From assembly GCA_947034885.2 (NCBI GenBank), contig OX344751.2, positions 43,801,082 to 43,865,081 of the forward strand: DNA of 64,000 bases, written 5' to 3'. Origin of the DNA: Thuidium tamariscinum (taxonomy: Eukaryota > Streptophyta > Bryopsida > Hypnales > Thuidiaceae). The notes under the pieces were generated by a model. That model saw nothing but the letters and a program-made list of their open reading frames with translations, did no database searches and had not been told where the DNA came from. Position 1 is the first letter of the stretch, and each line of letters opens with the position of its first letter. A program made the translations under genes and the position numbers. Shown piece by piece: positions 1 through 11,859 of this stretch.

Positions 1-296
1 GTTGTACCAAATTTCATTTTGTTCATGAGTATCTTATAGTAGCGTAGGCCTTCTCAAAAGCCAATGTAGGCACCTACAGTTTTGTCTTAATGTATCAAAA
101 TGGAACTTGTTAAGATTATTAAAAAAAAATTGATTGATAGGGATTACTTTTGTAAAGAATGAACTTTGTTACACAAGATTATTGATTAGTTGACTCCTTA
201 TCCTCTTGTTCATCCAATGAAGGGATTCATTTCTTCTTTCTTGACCCAATGGTTGTTTATTTATCATCTTGAAACAATACTTGTCAGACTTTGCTA

Positions 297-537
297 GATT
301 TTTGTGAACACTCTCCTTGGTCTTTCTTCTTAGTACCCCTCGGCGCCGAGAGGGGTCCCACGGCTCCGATAAAATTATTATTGCAAAAAAAAAAAAAAAA
401 AAAAAAATTCCTGGTTTGGCTGAGGGGAGTCCCACAATTGCGGGGGGAAAAAGAATTTTTTTAAATCGGAGCTAAGGGACTCCCTTTGTACCAAGGGATA
501 CTAAGAAGCAAGACTAAGGAGAGTATTCACAAAAATC
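297..537. repeat. Short inverted-repeat (hairpin) element
   Basis: Arms of about 42 bases (297-338 and 495-537) are near-complementary; both contain the sequence reading CTTCTTAGTA/TACTAAGAAG and the outer GATTTTTGTG/CACAAAAATC. The loop holds a run of 23 A (385-407) and a small GC-rich palindrome near 340-355 (CTCGGCGCCGAG). This is the layout of a non-autonomous fold-back MITE. No target duplication was identified and the family is unknown. Confidence 0.5.
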
Positions 538-762
538 AAAATTTGTGAAATAACCTCATTTGATTTCAAAAAAATTATAATTAGTCACTAATTTTTTTCT
601 TCATGAAATCTAGCAAAGTACAATAAATGATAAAACAAAGTTATTCAAAGGACCTCAGTAATAGGTCCACGATAATAATTCCACGGTAATAGGTACTAAA
701 ATTTACCAAAGTTAATCAAATTTGGCCAAAAGTTTTAGATGGAATCTTCAAAAAATTGTGTA

Positions 763-806
763 GGCTCGCAGGCTCACAAGCTCACAAGCTCACGCTCACA
801 GGCTCA
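763..806. repeat. Short CTCACA-type minisatellite
   Basis: About five imperfect copies of an 8-10 base unit (GGCTCACAAG-like) run head to tail. It lies just before a stretch (820-1020) that is similar to 13740-13925. Confidence 0.6.
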
Positions 807-819
807 CAAAATAGCAACC

Positions 820-1020
820 CTACTTCTAAAACCTCATTTCATCTATCATGCAAAGCCAAAATTGCATACAAAAATTACATATTGAAAATTATATACTTAA
901 AATTGGCCTCCTTCAATTCAAGCCCCCTAAATTAAAGAGCCAAGTTAACTTAATACTTTCTTGAAAGGAAGGCCACATTATCATTTGCTCGAAAACCAAA
1001 AAAACAACCCTGATCCCAAA
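820..1020. repeat. Partial copy of dispersed repeat R2
   Basis: This stretch matches 13740-13925 in the same orientation: both have AAAACCTCATTTCAT, TGCATACAAAAATTACATAT and CTTGAAAGGAAGGCCACA in the same order. No coding capacity is apparent. The family is unknown. Confidence 0.55.
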
Positions 1021-2739
1021 TAAAGTGAAGGTTATGAGGATTTTGAAATTGTTTGCAATGAAAGTAAAAGTAATTATATTAGCTGTTTTTTGGAGCTCAA
1101 TTAAGTGATGTACTAAATAAAAATGAAATTAACGAAATTCAATAATTACTGAAACATTCCTACCATTAGAATAATGATTTTAAAGTTATTTGTAAGAGCT
1201 TATGAATACTTTGGTTTCTTCTTTCTTACAAAAATATCTTCTATTTTGTAGTTTTTTTAAGATGAATTTGAATTTTATTTGGCTAACATTTTTTTACATA
1301 CATTTGCAAACCATTTTCTAACATATTGGCTAACCACACAAGATTTAGGCTTGCTACATGTTTTTTTTCAAAAAATGTTGATAGACAAAACTTCATCTCT
1401 AGAAAGACCTAAAAGAACATATTGATGTTTAGGCACTTTGAAATTGCAAATAATGGATACTTTTATACTTAAAAATTTAAGAAGGTGTCCTACTTTAGAT
1501 ATTGAAGTAGTTTTAGACCTCAAAACATTGTAGTACTTTAGAATTAAAGTTTATTTTTTTCATTAAAGATATGAAATCACATATAGAATTGTGACATTCT
1601 TAAAGATGAGTTGTTTTATCATTATTAATTTCAAAATCGAAGAATGTTGGTTGTAAAGTCCGGTATTTGGTTTGATCTTCCGGCAAATCTAAAAAATCAA
1701 AATATCAAGTACTATTGCTTTTACAAGCACTATGGATTTAAGATCAAACTTCATTGTATTGCTTGCTTGCCAATCAAGGTTATAAATTACAAATTTTATC
1801 TCTTTTGTATGGAAGAAATCCTATGCGATTTTCATTGTCATAAAACATTTCAAATAGAACATGTTTTAACATTGTTTGGATTGGCATCAACATTAATTTG
1901 GAACTCCTTATTTTGCATAGTTCAATGCAACTTGAACAAGTGCAAGCTCCTCTAGTCAATGAGCCATTCCCTTCACAAACGCTTATTGTATGAGTATATG
2001 ATAGTTAAAGTTTTGCTCAATTTGTTCTTGTGTCAAATGTTTGTGAGTCAACGTTGTCCTAAGGAAGTGCCATGCTGCTTCTACTAAAATATTGAAGACC
2101 TCTAAAATATCCTATTATTTGAAGATATTTGCAATGAGTATGATATTTGAAAGAATTTATACTATAAAGATGTCAAATTTCATTATCTATTAAAAACTTT
2201 TGTAGATGAAGTGCATGGCATTTCCAACAAGCCTAAACTATATTCCTATGTAGGTTGAGATATATCATTCCTATCCCCCTAAGAGTGGCCTTTGTTTAAT
2301 CTCTACAAATTCATTGGTTGATTGGGAAGTTGCAAAAAGTGATTGGATGGCTAAGAAGTTGCTACACTAGAGGCTTCTACTTTATATTGGTACACAAGGG
2401 ATCCTAATGTTTGGTTGATAATTTTATGTGTCCACTCTTCAATGTTCTTTCTTGGTTTAGACTCTTACATTCACAAAACACCTTGTATTTGTGAAACGCA
2501 CTAGGTTATGATTTTGAAAAGCATTTCACATATGAACTCACAAGCAAATTTGCAATGACAATTCAACATAATTAGAATATTGGTGTATTGTAATGTTTTC
2601 CTCAATACATAGAAATTGGTTGAAGAAGGACATATAGCTTTTCCTCTACCATCACCATAAGCTCTTTCTTTGTATGTAAAGGGACCTTGGAGTTTGAATC
2701 ATACCACTCACCAATCCAGGAATCCATTCTAGCCATGTG

Positions 2740-2864
2740 CAAGCATTACACAGCCACAACAATTCTAGATGTACTACTAATTGGTAGATCAAGAGTTTGC
2801 TTCTCATCCAATTTGGAATTCCACATCTTCTCGTCATGTTGGGATTCATTCATATGATTGAAGG
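2740..2864 (-). pseudogene. Possible exon relic shared by both copies of the duplicated segment
   Basis: Read on the minus strand, this copy and the matching stretch in copy 2 (54820-55002) encode the same peptide pattern: N-x-S-Q-x-D-x-K-M-W-x-S-K-L-D-E-K-Q, then x-L-D-L-P-x-S-x-T-S. Downstream they differ by a one-base indel, and this copy meets a stop soon after the shared part. Frame agreement over about 30 codons suggests a decayed exon, but it could be coincidental in a young duplicate. The protein family is not recognised. Confidence 0.25.
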
Positions 2865-3650
2865 TAATTGAGACACATCTTTAAAACCTTATTCATTTTG
2901 ATTCTCACATCTTTTTGCTGATGTTATTTGTAATATGAGCGCAGTCTGTAATCATAAGAAATTTGTTTATTCCAAAGAACCTCTCAACTGTTTAATCTTT
3001 CATTAAAAGATTTGATATTGATACAACCGTCGACAACTCGGTCTATCCCATGAATTGCATCATCCAAAGCTTAATACCACAACACTGATGAAGACCTTTA
3101 ATTTGAGATGAGCCAACAACACAAGCAAAATGAAAAATGCAAAGTGCATCTCATATAAAGGGAAGTATCTCCTAATGAATTGAAGAGCAAATCCGTAATT
3201 GCTTCAACAATTTCACAAACCATACAAGTTGTTGCCTAAAAAAATTGGTATACTAACTAGCATACACTCAAGTCCCTCTGCTCCAGACTGAAGCATGTTT
3301 GATCGTATCCAATGGAGGATATCAACTACAAGTTCTTAATGAAACTTGACTAGGCATTGTACACAAAAGAGCACTTAGACTACAAAATCAATTTGTTGGG
3401 GCATACAAATGTCATGGTCAAAGATATACAAGCTCAAACAGTCTGTGGTAACATCCAGCTCAATCGTTGCTCACAGGCGAAAGTGAGCCATGCAATAAGA
3501 ATACATTTTGGAGTACTCCTAAAATTGTCATGCCACGGAAGCATAAGTTGATAAGAAAATGCCGATTGAAAGCAGATTAATTCCAAAAAAAACCGACCTA
3601 AAGTAATTGGATTCAAGCACTCAACTGTCGGATATATTCCGAATCAATGC

Positions 3651-3839
3651 TTATGAAACATAATTAGGGTTCGTAGCTAAATCACAAGCATGAGTATGTC
3701 TTCTGTGATTAATCAACATGAAGGGATTCAAACCTTTATAGCCACAATGCCCACAAGCTTCGCCTCTATGTAAGACTTCCTTACGTGCTTGATCAGGAGT
3801 GACCCGGGGCATTGCTTTGGGAATAGCTATAATTTTCAA
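3651..3839 (-). CDS. Possible terminal exon with a C2H2-like zinc-binding motif
   Basis: The minus strand reads TTTTTGTAG, a plausible splice acceptor, directly before an open frame of 62 residues ending in TAA. It contains MPRVTPDQARKEVLHRGEAC and a candidate zinc-binding unit Cys-x2-Cys-x12-His-x3-His (CGHCGYKG...INHRRHTH). The surrounding sequence is less AT-rich than its neighbours. No upstream exon was established; a GTAAGT motif near 4287 is a weak donor candidate. The stretch is absent from copy 2 of the duplicated segment. It could be the last exon of a small zinc-finger gene, a captured gene fragment or a chance frame. No family was recognised. Confidence 0.35.
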   Translation of the reverse strand: MKIIAIPKAMPRVTPDQARKEVLHRGEACGHCGYKGLNPFMLINHRRHTHACDLATNPNYVS

Positions 3840-4339
3840 CTACAAAAATCAAATGCAACACTCATCAACCATAACCACAGTTATCACCATTGTTGTCCAA
3901 ATCTTTCAAAAATCGTTGCAATGAAGTAATGTATTCACTTGGACAGAGGGAGAAAGTTTCATACCGAAGGCTTTTTTTTGGATACAAATGAAACGAAACA
4001 AACATCAGATATGAGCTGTTGTACAGTATTGTACAGCATATCTGCTACGTCACTGTGCACTTCTTGCCAGAATAGTTTCAAAACATGAACCAATTTACTT
4101 CAACCTAATCTTTTGGAACTTTTACAAGCAGTATCCAAATAACAGATTTAATAGTGACAACCAACCATCTCTCATTATACAACAATATATAATAATCTGA
4201 CGAGAATAATATGCACATATTGAGACCATGGTGAATTTCATTAAAATGGCAGTATTCCATATGCAATTTTTCAGACCATATAGTTTGAATTGAAAACTTA
4301 CATTTAGGACAAGCTTGCATAGATTTCCAGACATCTAAG

Positions 4340-4386
4340 ATGGATATAGATTTTTGAAATCTATAATAGATATAGATTTCAGACTA
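4340..4386. repeat. Short AT-rich minisatellite
   Basis: Repeats of a unit like ATCTATGATAGATATAGATTT run through this stretch. The matching part of copy 2 (61460-61615) is longer, so the array has expanded or contracted since the duplication. Confidence 0.5.
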
Positions 4387-4388
4387 TG

Positions 4389-5163
4389 CACTACAAGAGA
4401 AAGGGGTGTTTTAAGTATAGTTCTAGAGATAACATTTTAAGTAATGACCTTTTTAGGAGATTTTAAGTAAGAAATAAGTGACTTTTTTAGTTTTCAAAAA
4501 AATAGTTCCACAAGGATCAATTCCCTACATAGAAAAATCTCACCATTGGAATAAGCGTGTTTCAACTTTATCTTAAAGTTATCAACAATTTAGATTTTCA
4601 TTCTATCTTGTACCTACTTCTTTTAAAAAATTCAAAATAAATGGAAATTAAGTTGTTGGTTCTTAAAAATTTTACATATTAAGACTATCAACTCCATTCT
4701 TCAATTCTAAAAATGTAGAAATTCAAAATTGTAGTGTAAACATTAAAATTTAAAAACTCTCAAAGTCTTATGATTTTGCTAAGTAGTGTGCAATTGGAAA
4801 AACTTGTTTTCTACACTTTCAAAGTATTTATCAATTTTCATATCTTGAACTTGATCTAGACATTAAAGTTTCTAGAATTTTATCTACACATTCTTATACT
4901 TGTCTAGTGCAAAATCCTAAGATTATATATGAAAACAAAAAAACAAAAAAACATTAGTTTTAAGAAAATTCTCCTTGTAAAAAAAATGACGGTCTTGAGT
5001 GCCTTCTTAACAAAAAATTAACCTTGGGATTTTATAAATCAAATGTATAGTAAATTGAACACTATAAAAATAGAATCTAATCTTTTTTTGAATGAAAACA
5101 TGATATATTTGATCCTTTGAGTTTGAGATTTTCCATCCCGAACTATCCTCCAATTCCTTAATT
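4389..5163. other. Unpaired CACTA-like end and AT-rich spacer
   Basis: CACTACAAGAGAAAGG begins at 4389, where similarity between the two duplicated segments stops. It resembles the start of the CACTA element at 5164 (CACTACAAGAAAAAGG), so it may be the left end of another CACTA element, but no matching right end with the same 3-base duplication was found. The rest is AT-rich with no supportable gene. Confidence 0.35.
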
Positions 5164-5737
5164 CACTACAAGAAAAAGGGGTCTTTCACAACCAAGTGAT
5201 CTATGACTTAGTGTCCTAAACAACTGCAAAACCACTAGAACTTTGTAATTGCACCTAGCCCACAATGTGTACTCAAGAATAGTCATATTACATTTGTGCA
5301 AATTCCAAGTGCAGTCATTTTACAATTGTGCAAACGCCTAAATGATGAAGAGTGAACCATAGTGGCTTCAGACTACATTCATGTATGCTTTTTCAATAAA
5401 TTAAGCATCCAAATACGTGATGTGGACTTTAGAAGCCATATATCCATAAAACTGAGTTTTTGCAACAACTAAACAATGATTGTGATTCTCTCATTATAGC
5501 ATTAGTAGTCATTTATTCAAAGCATCTTAGTCATTCCAAAGTCACCAATGCAACCATCAAATGTACAATTTGTGAAGTGCAAGTTCTATCCACTTATTTT
5601 AATTTGTTGAATCTTCAAAATGGTGATGTGGACATTATAAACTTTTATTTTTGGACCCCAAACATATATGGAATAAGTAGGGTATAGTCATTTTGTACAA
5701 TTACACTTCATTTCAAGGTGACTAATCAATGACTCTA

Positions 5738-7013
5738 GGAAGGATTTCTTTATACAAGTGGGTTAGTGGTAGATAAAACAACCTATATGGGATTTTTGAA
5801 TGAGGGTAAATAGGAGCTTCACCACTCATAGTCATAGTTAAGTAAATCGCAGGAATTGTATCAAAAGTCAAATTTTAGACCTCATTTAGGCATAGTAAAA
5901 GATCTTTCTCTTAAAGCTTTGAACTAAAAAAAGTTGAGTAATAAAGCTAAGTTTTATTTTCCAAAATCCGTTTGGGATTTTGAGGCTCCACCTAAAAGTT
6001 ATAGACAATTTTCAGAGAGGGTGTAAAAAGGACATTTTCTTAGAACATTTTCAAACACCCTCTCTGAAATTTGTCTATAATTTTTAGGTGGAGCCTCAAA
6101 ACCCCCAAAGGATTTTGGGACATAAAACTTAGCTTTAGTACTCAACTTTTTTTAGTTCAAAGTTAAAAAAAAAGAGCTTTTACTATGCCTAAATGAGGTC
6201 TAAAATTTGATTTTTCACACAATTCCTACGTTTTACTTAACCCCTAAAGGACCAAGCCTTATTTTCTACCCAAAAACACTAAAAACTGCCAATTTTATAG
6301 CAAAGAGTAAAAAAAATTTAATTAATTCTTTTTCACATCTAACCATAGGATCTTATACCTCACTAGTCTAAGACAATGTGGAAAAAATTTCAGAATTTTT
6401 GACCACACAAATTGCAAGATACTTGCATTTAAAGGGGGGAAAACAAGTTTTTCAACACATTGCGGGACTGGGTTTTTTGACTTTGAACATTTTTAACTTA
6501 AAAATTTTTCCCTAAAGAGTTTTGAGATTAAATTATTTATAGTGAAAAATTGAGTTGAGAATCTAGGGGGAAAAAAATTCAAAAAAACTTAATTTTCATT
6601 CTTAAGAAAATTGTTAAGTAGAAGTAGGTACAAGATAGAAAGAAAATCTAAAATATTAATATCTTTTAGATGGAATTAAAATGCACTAATCCTAATGTCA
6701 TCTTTTAGAACTGCCCATTGTCCCTTGTTTTGAGCTTATTTGGACATAACTTTTGTTCCCGAGCACCGATTGAAAAAAAAATTTATATCCCCATGAAGAT
6801 ATTCAATTTTTCTATCTCCAAAAAAAATTTCAAAAAATCAGGACAAAAATTCAGCCCATAGGTACCTACCCAAAATTGCATTTGTCTCCAAAGGAACAAT
6901 GGTCCTTTAGGGGTTGACTATGACTATGAGTGGTGAAGGTTCTATTTATCATCATTTACATATCCTATATTAGTTGTCTTACCTATCACTATCCCACTTG
7001 TATAAAGAACTTC
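5738..7013. repeat. Fold-back element F1, interrupted by a TTAA MITE
   Basis: The left arm (about 5738-6026) pairs with a right arm made of 6053-6240 plus 6914-7013, around a short loop near 6027-6052. The right arm is split by the MITE at 6241-6913; joining its two parts at TTAA restores the mirror image of the left arm (which reads AGTTAAGTAAA at 5850). A related but shorter fold-back occurs at 49092-49595 and a right-arm relic at about 19890-20120. It has no coding capacity. Confidence 0.7.
6241..6913. mobile_element. TTAA-flanked MITE (M-a)
   Basis: The ends are CCCCTAAAGGACC and GGTCCTTTAGGGG, perfect inverted repeats of 13 bases, flanked by TTAA (6237-6240) and TTGA (6914-6917). The host hairpin arm shows the site was a single TTAA before insertion. 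Length is 673 bases with no coding frame. TTAA targeting with termini starting CCC is typical of piggyBac-like elements; other TTAA users such as Kolobok, or a TA-duplicating element with ACCCC ends, are not excluded. Confidence 0.7.
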
Positions 7014-7093
7014 TCTACTCAACTTGGGACAATGCAATTTGTTAACAAAGTCAATCTTTTAGTTGACATCTAAGGAGTTCTTAGATGGTAGAC

Positions 7094-8777
7094 TAGGGGA
7101 GGACACTTCTTGTGTATTTGGGGGACCCACGTGCAGCGGTGGGGTATTTTTTGGGGGGCTATTTACCTCCTAGAAAGCATTTAAAGGACCCCTATTATTA
7201 CATAAAGCAAAAAAATTACCCATATTATCATATCTATCATTACTTATAATATGTAGGCCAAAGGTATATATTAGAGGCTATTTTCTTTGTAAGGAAAAAA
7301 ACTAACAAAAAAACTAATGAAAATACAAGTGACTAACAAATACTTTATAGAAAAAAAGATTCAAGTTATAACAATGCATGAATACAAATACAACACAAAT
7401 ACATGCATGAAAAGGAAGACATTAGAGTTGAAAAAGTATTGAAGAGATTTTAGGGACAAAAATGTGTTTAAAATCACAGACATGAAGTTCATTTGTGAAC
7501 TATGACTACAAATATATGCCTCATATAAAAAAATTACATAAAAATATGTTGTTCTAATGCCCTCCATCACATGTGAAAAAACAAAATCAAGCTCTATAAT
7601 ATGGTGCTACCCAAACTTCAGAGAGGTCGTTCATAGCACGAACTCTTGCACCCAACCAGATTGCAAACATCAATGGAGTTAGGTATGACTTAACCCTTAA
7701 AGGACGGGCCTATGACCATTGGTTGGAAGCCCCCTTGCTGGTTACTCAATTTGATACCGTTTAGGAACCAATCAAGTATGAAAATTTTTATTTTTATTTT
7801 TCAGAGATGAAAGTACATGTCTTCTGCACTTTACAAAAATTTCAGATTTTTTTGAAGAAAATTGATTTTTATGAGATTTTTTGAAGAAAAAATGAAGAAA
7901 AAATCATAGAAAATAGAAAATTATCTCAGAAAATCTGAAATTTTCACAATGTGTGTAAATTGTAGTGACAAACATTATGGTGTAAACTCAACTTCCGTGT
8001 ACACTTATTTATAGGTTGCAGTGGACATTAAAAATGCAGCCAAAATTCAAATTGCAATAAAAGATTCAATTTTACAAATTTTCCCAAAATTCAAATTGGA
8101 GTAGAAACTAGAAGAAAAGACCTTCATTTCATTAGTTGCGCTCAAACTCAAAAAATGTCATTTTTAAGGAGAAATTTCAGATTCTATCAATTTCTCAAAA
8201 TACACTAAAATGATAAATTTTGCCATCCGTTTTCTCTAATTACTTTTCAACTACATGAAAACAAATAGTAGTTAGACTAAAAATTCAATTGGGGACTCTT
8301 TACAAATGAACATGAAAGGTCATTAAAAAAAAGTGGATGAAAAAACTACTATTCCGGTCTTCTACTGTCCCTGCAAAGTCATCCGAACGCCTAAAAATGG
8401 CGCCGGCGTCGCTTAGGGGTTAAAGATTTGACTTAAAGATATGTTGTAGATGAGTTGTAGATATACCACAATACTTGATGAGCTGTAGATACACTATAGT
8501 ACCTATATCTTGAGTTGTATCTGACTGGTACTATAAATATTAATTGAACCTACTAAATTTTTTCCTAGGATCCCATTCTTTTTCCCCTAATTTATATCTA
8601 CCTAAATTCTAATGGACCATATTTTCCAGTTCCCTATATTACTTATAAAGGACATGCCACTTTTAATGTCCCCTAATTTATATGTAAATTTCTTATAAAT
8701 TTTACCTAAGATTATTTAAATGTACCCTATATTCCGCTGCACATAGGTTATTAAAAAACGGGAAATGTCCTCCCCGG
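7094..8777. mobile_element. MULE-like non-autonomous element with GGGGAGGACA ends
   Basis: Inverted ends: GGGGAGGACACTTC (from 7096) and, on the opposite strand from 8775, GGGGAGGACATTTC, each followed by a further matching stretch including GTGCAGCGG. It is flanked by a direct repeat GATGGTAGACTAG (7084-7096 and 8778-8790), longer than the usual 9-11 bases because the element's edge resembles the flank; GATGGTAGAC is the likely duplication. The ends match the element at 17481-18062, which has a clean 9-base duplication. It carries a TTAA MITE at 7694-8419 and has no transposase frame. Confidence 0.65.
7694..8419. mobile_element. TTAA-flanked MITE (M-c)
   Basis: It begins CCCTTAAAGGAC and ends CTTAGGGG, with TTAA on both sides (7690-7693 and 8420-8423). 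Length is 726 bases. Its interior resembles the elements at 45731-47312 and 61659-62386, including AGTGACAAACATTATGG-like sequence near 7965. No coding frame. It lies inside the MULE-like element. Confidence 0.65.
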
Positions 8778-11474
8778 GATGGTAGACTAGAACCAAGGGA
8801 GCTTCTACAACAAAGAAGATATGTGATAGGTAAGGGTGTACAAGAAGGTTTGTGCAACATAGTCCATTTCAATCATTCTTTTTCATTGTGTATTTAGGAT
8901 CAAGTAGGAGTTGTGAGAAAGTCATTTTAAAGTCATGTTTTAATTTTATAGTACTGTACAACAACTCAAAAATGACTTGCTAAGCATCACAACTTAAAAA
9001 TGACTCCTCTGTGACTTCTTTCATGACAGTTCAAGTTAGATTTTTCATGGGTCATTTACAAATTCAAAATGACTTGCAAATGATTAGCAAATGATTGGTC
9101 ATGTGGATGTTCACGTTGGAAATGCTCTTTCCACATGGCAATTGAGAACATTTCTTTCATTCTCTTTTCTTTATTAGTTTTCTCATCCATTTCTACATCC
9201 ATTGGTAAAAGTAGATGGTGATAAAAAAAACTCTAGTCATTTACATAAAGGACTCGTCCACAATGACTCTCACATCTAATTTTTGTACATAGTCATATAT
9301 GTCTTGTATGACTAAAAATGCAGTCATAGAATCTTGTAGTGATTAACCTATGAACATGACAAACATTTTTATTTGATGGATGACAGGAATCCTTCTATGT
9401 AGGGTGTGAGCGATTCTAACTCCATCCTCGAGCTTAAAATCTATCACACGGGTTCTATGTCTAATTAAGTATCGTCTCTAATTGGGTGTTAAAAGAGTGC
9501 CTTCCAAGCAATGAACTCTTTTAACTACGTCATCCAGTTCCTAATTTTCCTAAATAGTTTCAATGGTCCTAATTTAATTCGATTTGAAAATAAACTACTC
9601 TATCCTATTCTATTTGAGTTTATTAAGTGAAATTCTATCTAACCCTAATTCCAGGCATTCGGTAAAAAGAAACTTAATAGTAAAACAATTAGAATAAAAA
9701 TCAAATGGGATCGGTTTACCTCCTCGGCGTAAATCTCCATCGTTCTGTTGTCAAACATCATCATATGTAGGTAGTCTCCCACTATCTCGCCATTAAAGTC
9801 ATCACGACTCTCCATCTAATCCATAATAATTCTCAAGTTGTTGGTGAAATCAAATCTATCCTAAAAAAGGAAACTACTAATGGTAATATAGACCTAATTG
9901 GTTTGCGTATTTCTTTTAATTCCTAATTCCCTGGTAATTATGAAATACTGCAATTTAACTTAGTCTACCTAAATGGTTAAGGGTTAGCAAATAAATCTAT
10001 TCTAATGCAAAGATTGATTGGAAAATTCTCGCTATTTTTTTAATTTTGATTATAGTTTTTTCTTTGTTAAAATTCCTTTTCTAATTTTTAAAATAGTTAA
10101 TTAGTAAAGCATCTAAAAGTCTAACCAAATCTTTTCAAATTTAATTAATTTTTGAATTCCTTTTAATTCTTAAAGAAATTGGTTGTCAATTTTTTTTTCT
10201 TGGCTTATTAGGAAAAATTAATTATTTTAAATAAAAAATTATCATCAAATCTTTTCAAATCTAATTGATTTTTGAATTTCTCTTAATTCTTAAAGAAATC
10301 GGTTGTCAATTTGTTTTTTTCTTCTTAGCTTATTAGGCCTAATAAAACAAAACCAACAAAATCCAAACCTTCTAAAAATTTAATTAATGACTAACAACCA
10401 AAGAATGTAGAACATTCCTAAAGAATGAGAACAATTTCAATAGTAGGATTCCTTTTAAATAATTCTTTAATACCAAAGGTCAAAGTTTAAGGAATAAAGA
10501 ATCTTATTCAATAGTAATATTCTTTGAATATTAATATTTTAATCCTAATTCCTTCAAGTGTGTATATTTTGTGACCTTAATTCTCTTAGTTCCTCTTCTC
10601 CCTCTTCATTTTGCTTTCAAGATGTTTTGCAATTTTGATGAGAAGGATGATGGCTATGGAGTTTTGAGTTGATAGGAGATGGACCAAGATTTTTTTGACG
10701 TTACAATTGTTAGATTTTGGGTGGAAAATTAAATTTAGGAGTTGTAAGTTTTCTTTGCAACTCTTGTTTAATTTGACCAAAATTTAAATAATTGTAATGA
10801 CAAGTTTTGGAGAGAATACACTTACTTGTTAGAATGTTTTAGTGTATGTGAATATGAGTTTTTTTGTGTCCCCAACTCTTTGGACCCCGAGCCCTCCCTA
10901 GACCCCCGAGCTCCTTCAGACCCCTGGGCTCCCACAGAACCCCGAGCTTCCCGCCTGGCGCCACATGGCGGCACTCGGGTGGCCGGACCCCCTCGTTTGG
11001 GCCACGTCAGCCCTGCTGCGTGGTAGGGCGCGATTGGCCGGCAATGTGTGTGTGCTGTGTGAGCTGATAGATTGGCTCCGCTGGTCTAAACTGAATGTGA
11101 TAATTGGGACTGGCTCCGCTTGGTCTGGACTGAATTTTTGACAACTGGTTTCTATAATTTTAATTCATCAAATAGAAGTTAACTTGGGTGTTTAGACTAA
11201 ACTAATAACTAATCCTACTCTAATTAATTTGTTGGTGAGTACCACACAAGGAACTAGTTTTGTGGCAATGGAAAGGTAATGACACCTAAGGTATCGACCG
11301 GTTAACTGCCAACTTTTGGTAATTGTAGATTGTCAAAGATAGATAGGTGAATTGTGACATGTAGCCGGTTCTTAGGTTGATTTTAAGTTTCACGTGATAG
11401 GTGCTTGTGGGGTATGAAAGCTTCGTTGTGTGGAGCTTTTCACAATAGTATTTTAAGAACTTTTACTCACAAAA

Positions 11475-11590
11475 GGAGGTACACATGACAGTGTTTAACC
11501 AAATTTTCACTTTGAGTTCTTAAAATTTCTTGGTATTTCAAGATTTTGCCACCAAAGGAGGTACACATGACAATGTTTAAATCGAACTTT
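11475..11590 (-). repeat. Duplicated internal motif of the LTR family
   Basis: AAAGGAGGTACACATGACA occurs twice about 80 bases apart here, and the same pair recurs in L2 near 25040 and 25120. It was thus duplicated before the two LTRs separated. Function unknown. Confidence 0.6.
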
Positions 11591-11851
11591 GGTACTCGAT
11601 GCTTGAAATTTCCACAAAAGAGTAGTTAATAGGAACTTCAGGCTTAGCCTCTTGTACGATCGAGAAAATGAGGATTATTTGAAGGGGCCCTAAGCCTTCA
11701 AAGTTTCAACATTAAAATACAACATTAAAATACAAAACAAAACTTGGCCAAGATCCTTGGTCCAAGTGTGCTCCGACCACGTCAGTAACACAAAAGAAGA
11801 ACAAATTGTCGGTGCATGAAAGAAAGGGTACTGGCAACCTCGAGGGGGGCC

Positions 11852-11859
11852 CTTATATA
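11852..11859 (-). promoter_or_regulatory. Putative LTR TATA box (L1)
   Basis: TATATAAG on the minus strand sits between GC-rich blocks. The aligned position is TATATAGG in L2 (25418-25425), and L3 has TATAAAAG at 37435-37442, so a TATA-like motif persists in all three relatives. Confidence 0.5.

Larger units (their letters stand above)
1095..4388. repeat. Duplicated segment, copy 1
   Basis: This segment is collinear with 51375-55265 plus 61125-61600. Shared landmarks include 1140-1960, 2463-2560, 2640-3095 and 4040-4388; for example the stretch around 4100-4150 (CTTTTGGAACTTTTACAAGC) recurs at 61240. Relative to copy 2, this copy lacks the triple hairpin, the 734-bp MITE and hAT-2, so it supplies uninterrupted reference sites for those insertions. 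It has about 850 bases (3100-3950) that copy 2 lacks. It could be an ancient segmental duplication or two copies of a long unidentified repeat. Confidence 0.65.
5164..9341. mobile_element. CACTA (EnSpm)-type DNA transposon, non-autonomous, with nested insertions
   Basis: The left end is CACTACAAGAAAAAGG and the right end TCTTGTAGTG, flanked by a 3-base direct repeat ATT (5161-5163 and 9342-9344), as expected for the CACTA superfamily. Subterminal sequence near both ends carries many short motifs around AATGACT/AGTCATT (clear at 8915-9080 and 9240-9330), typical of transposase-binding arrays. No transposase frame is present. Most of the interior consists of later insertions: a fold-back repeat (5738-7013), a MULE-like element (7094-8777) and two TTAA-flanked MITEs. 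It is 4178 bases long and related to the element at 16549-21053. Confidence 0.75.

Noticed and set aside
169-435. 88-codon minus-strand frame with a run of Phe
   Set aside because: The Phe run is the poly-A tract at 385-407 and the frame spans a hairpin repeat.
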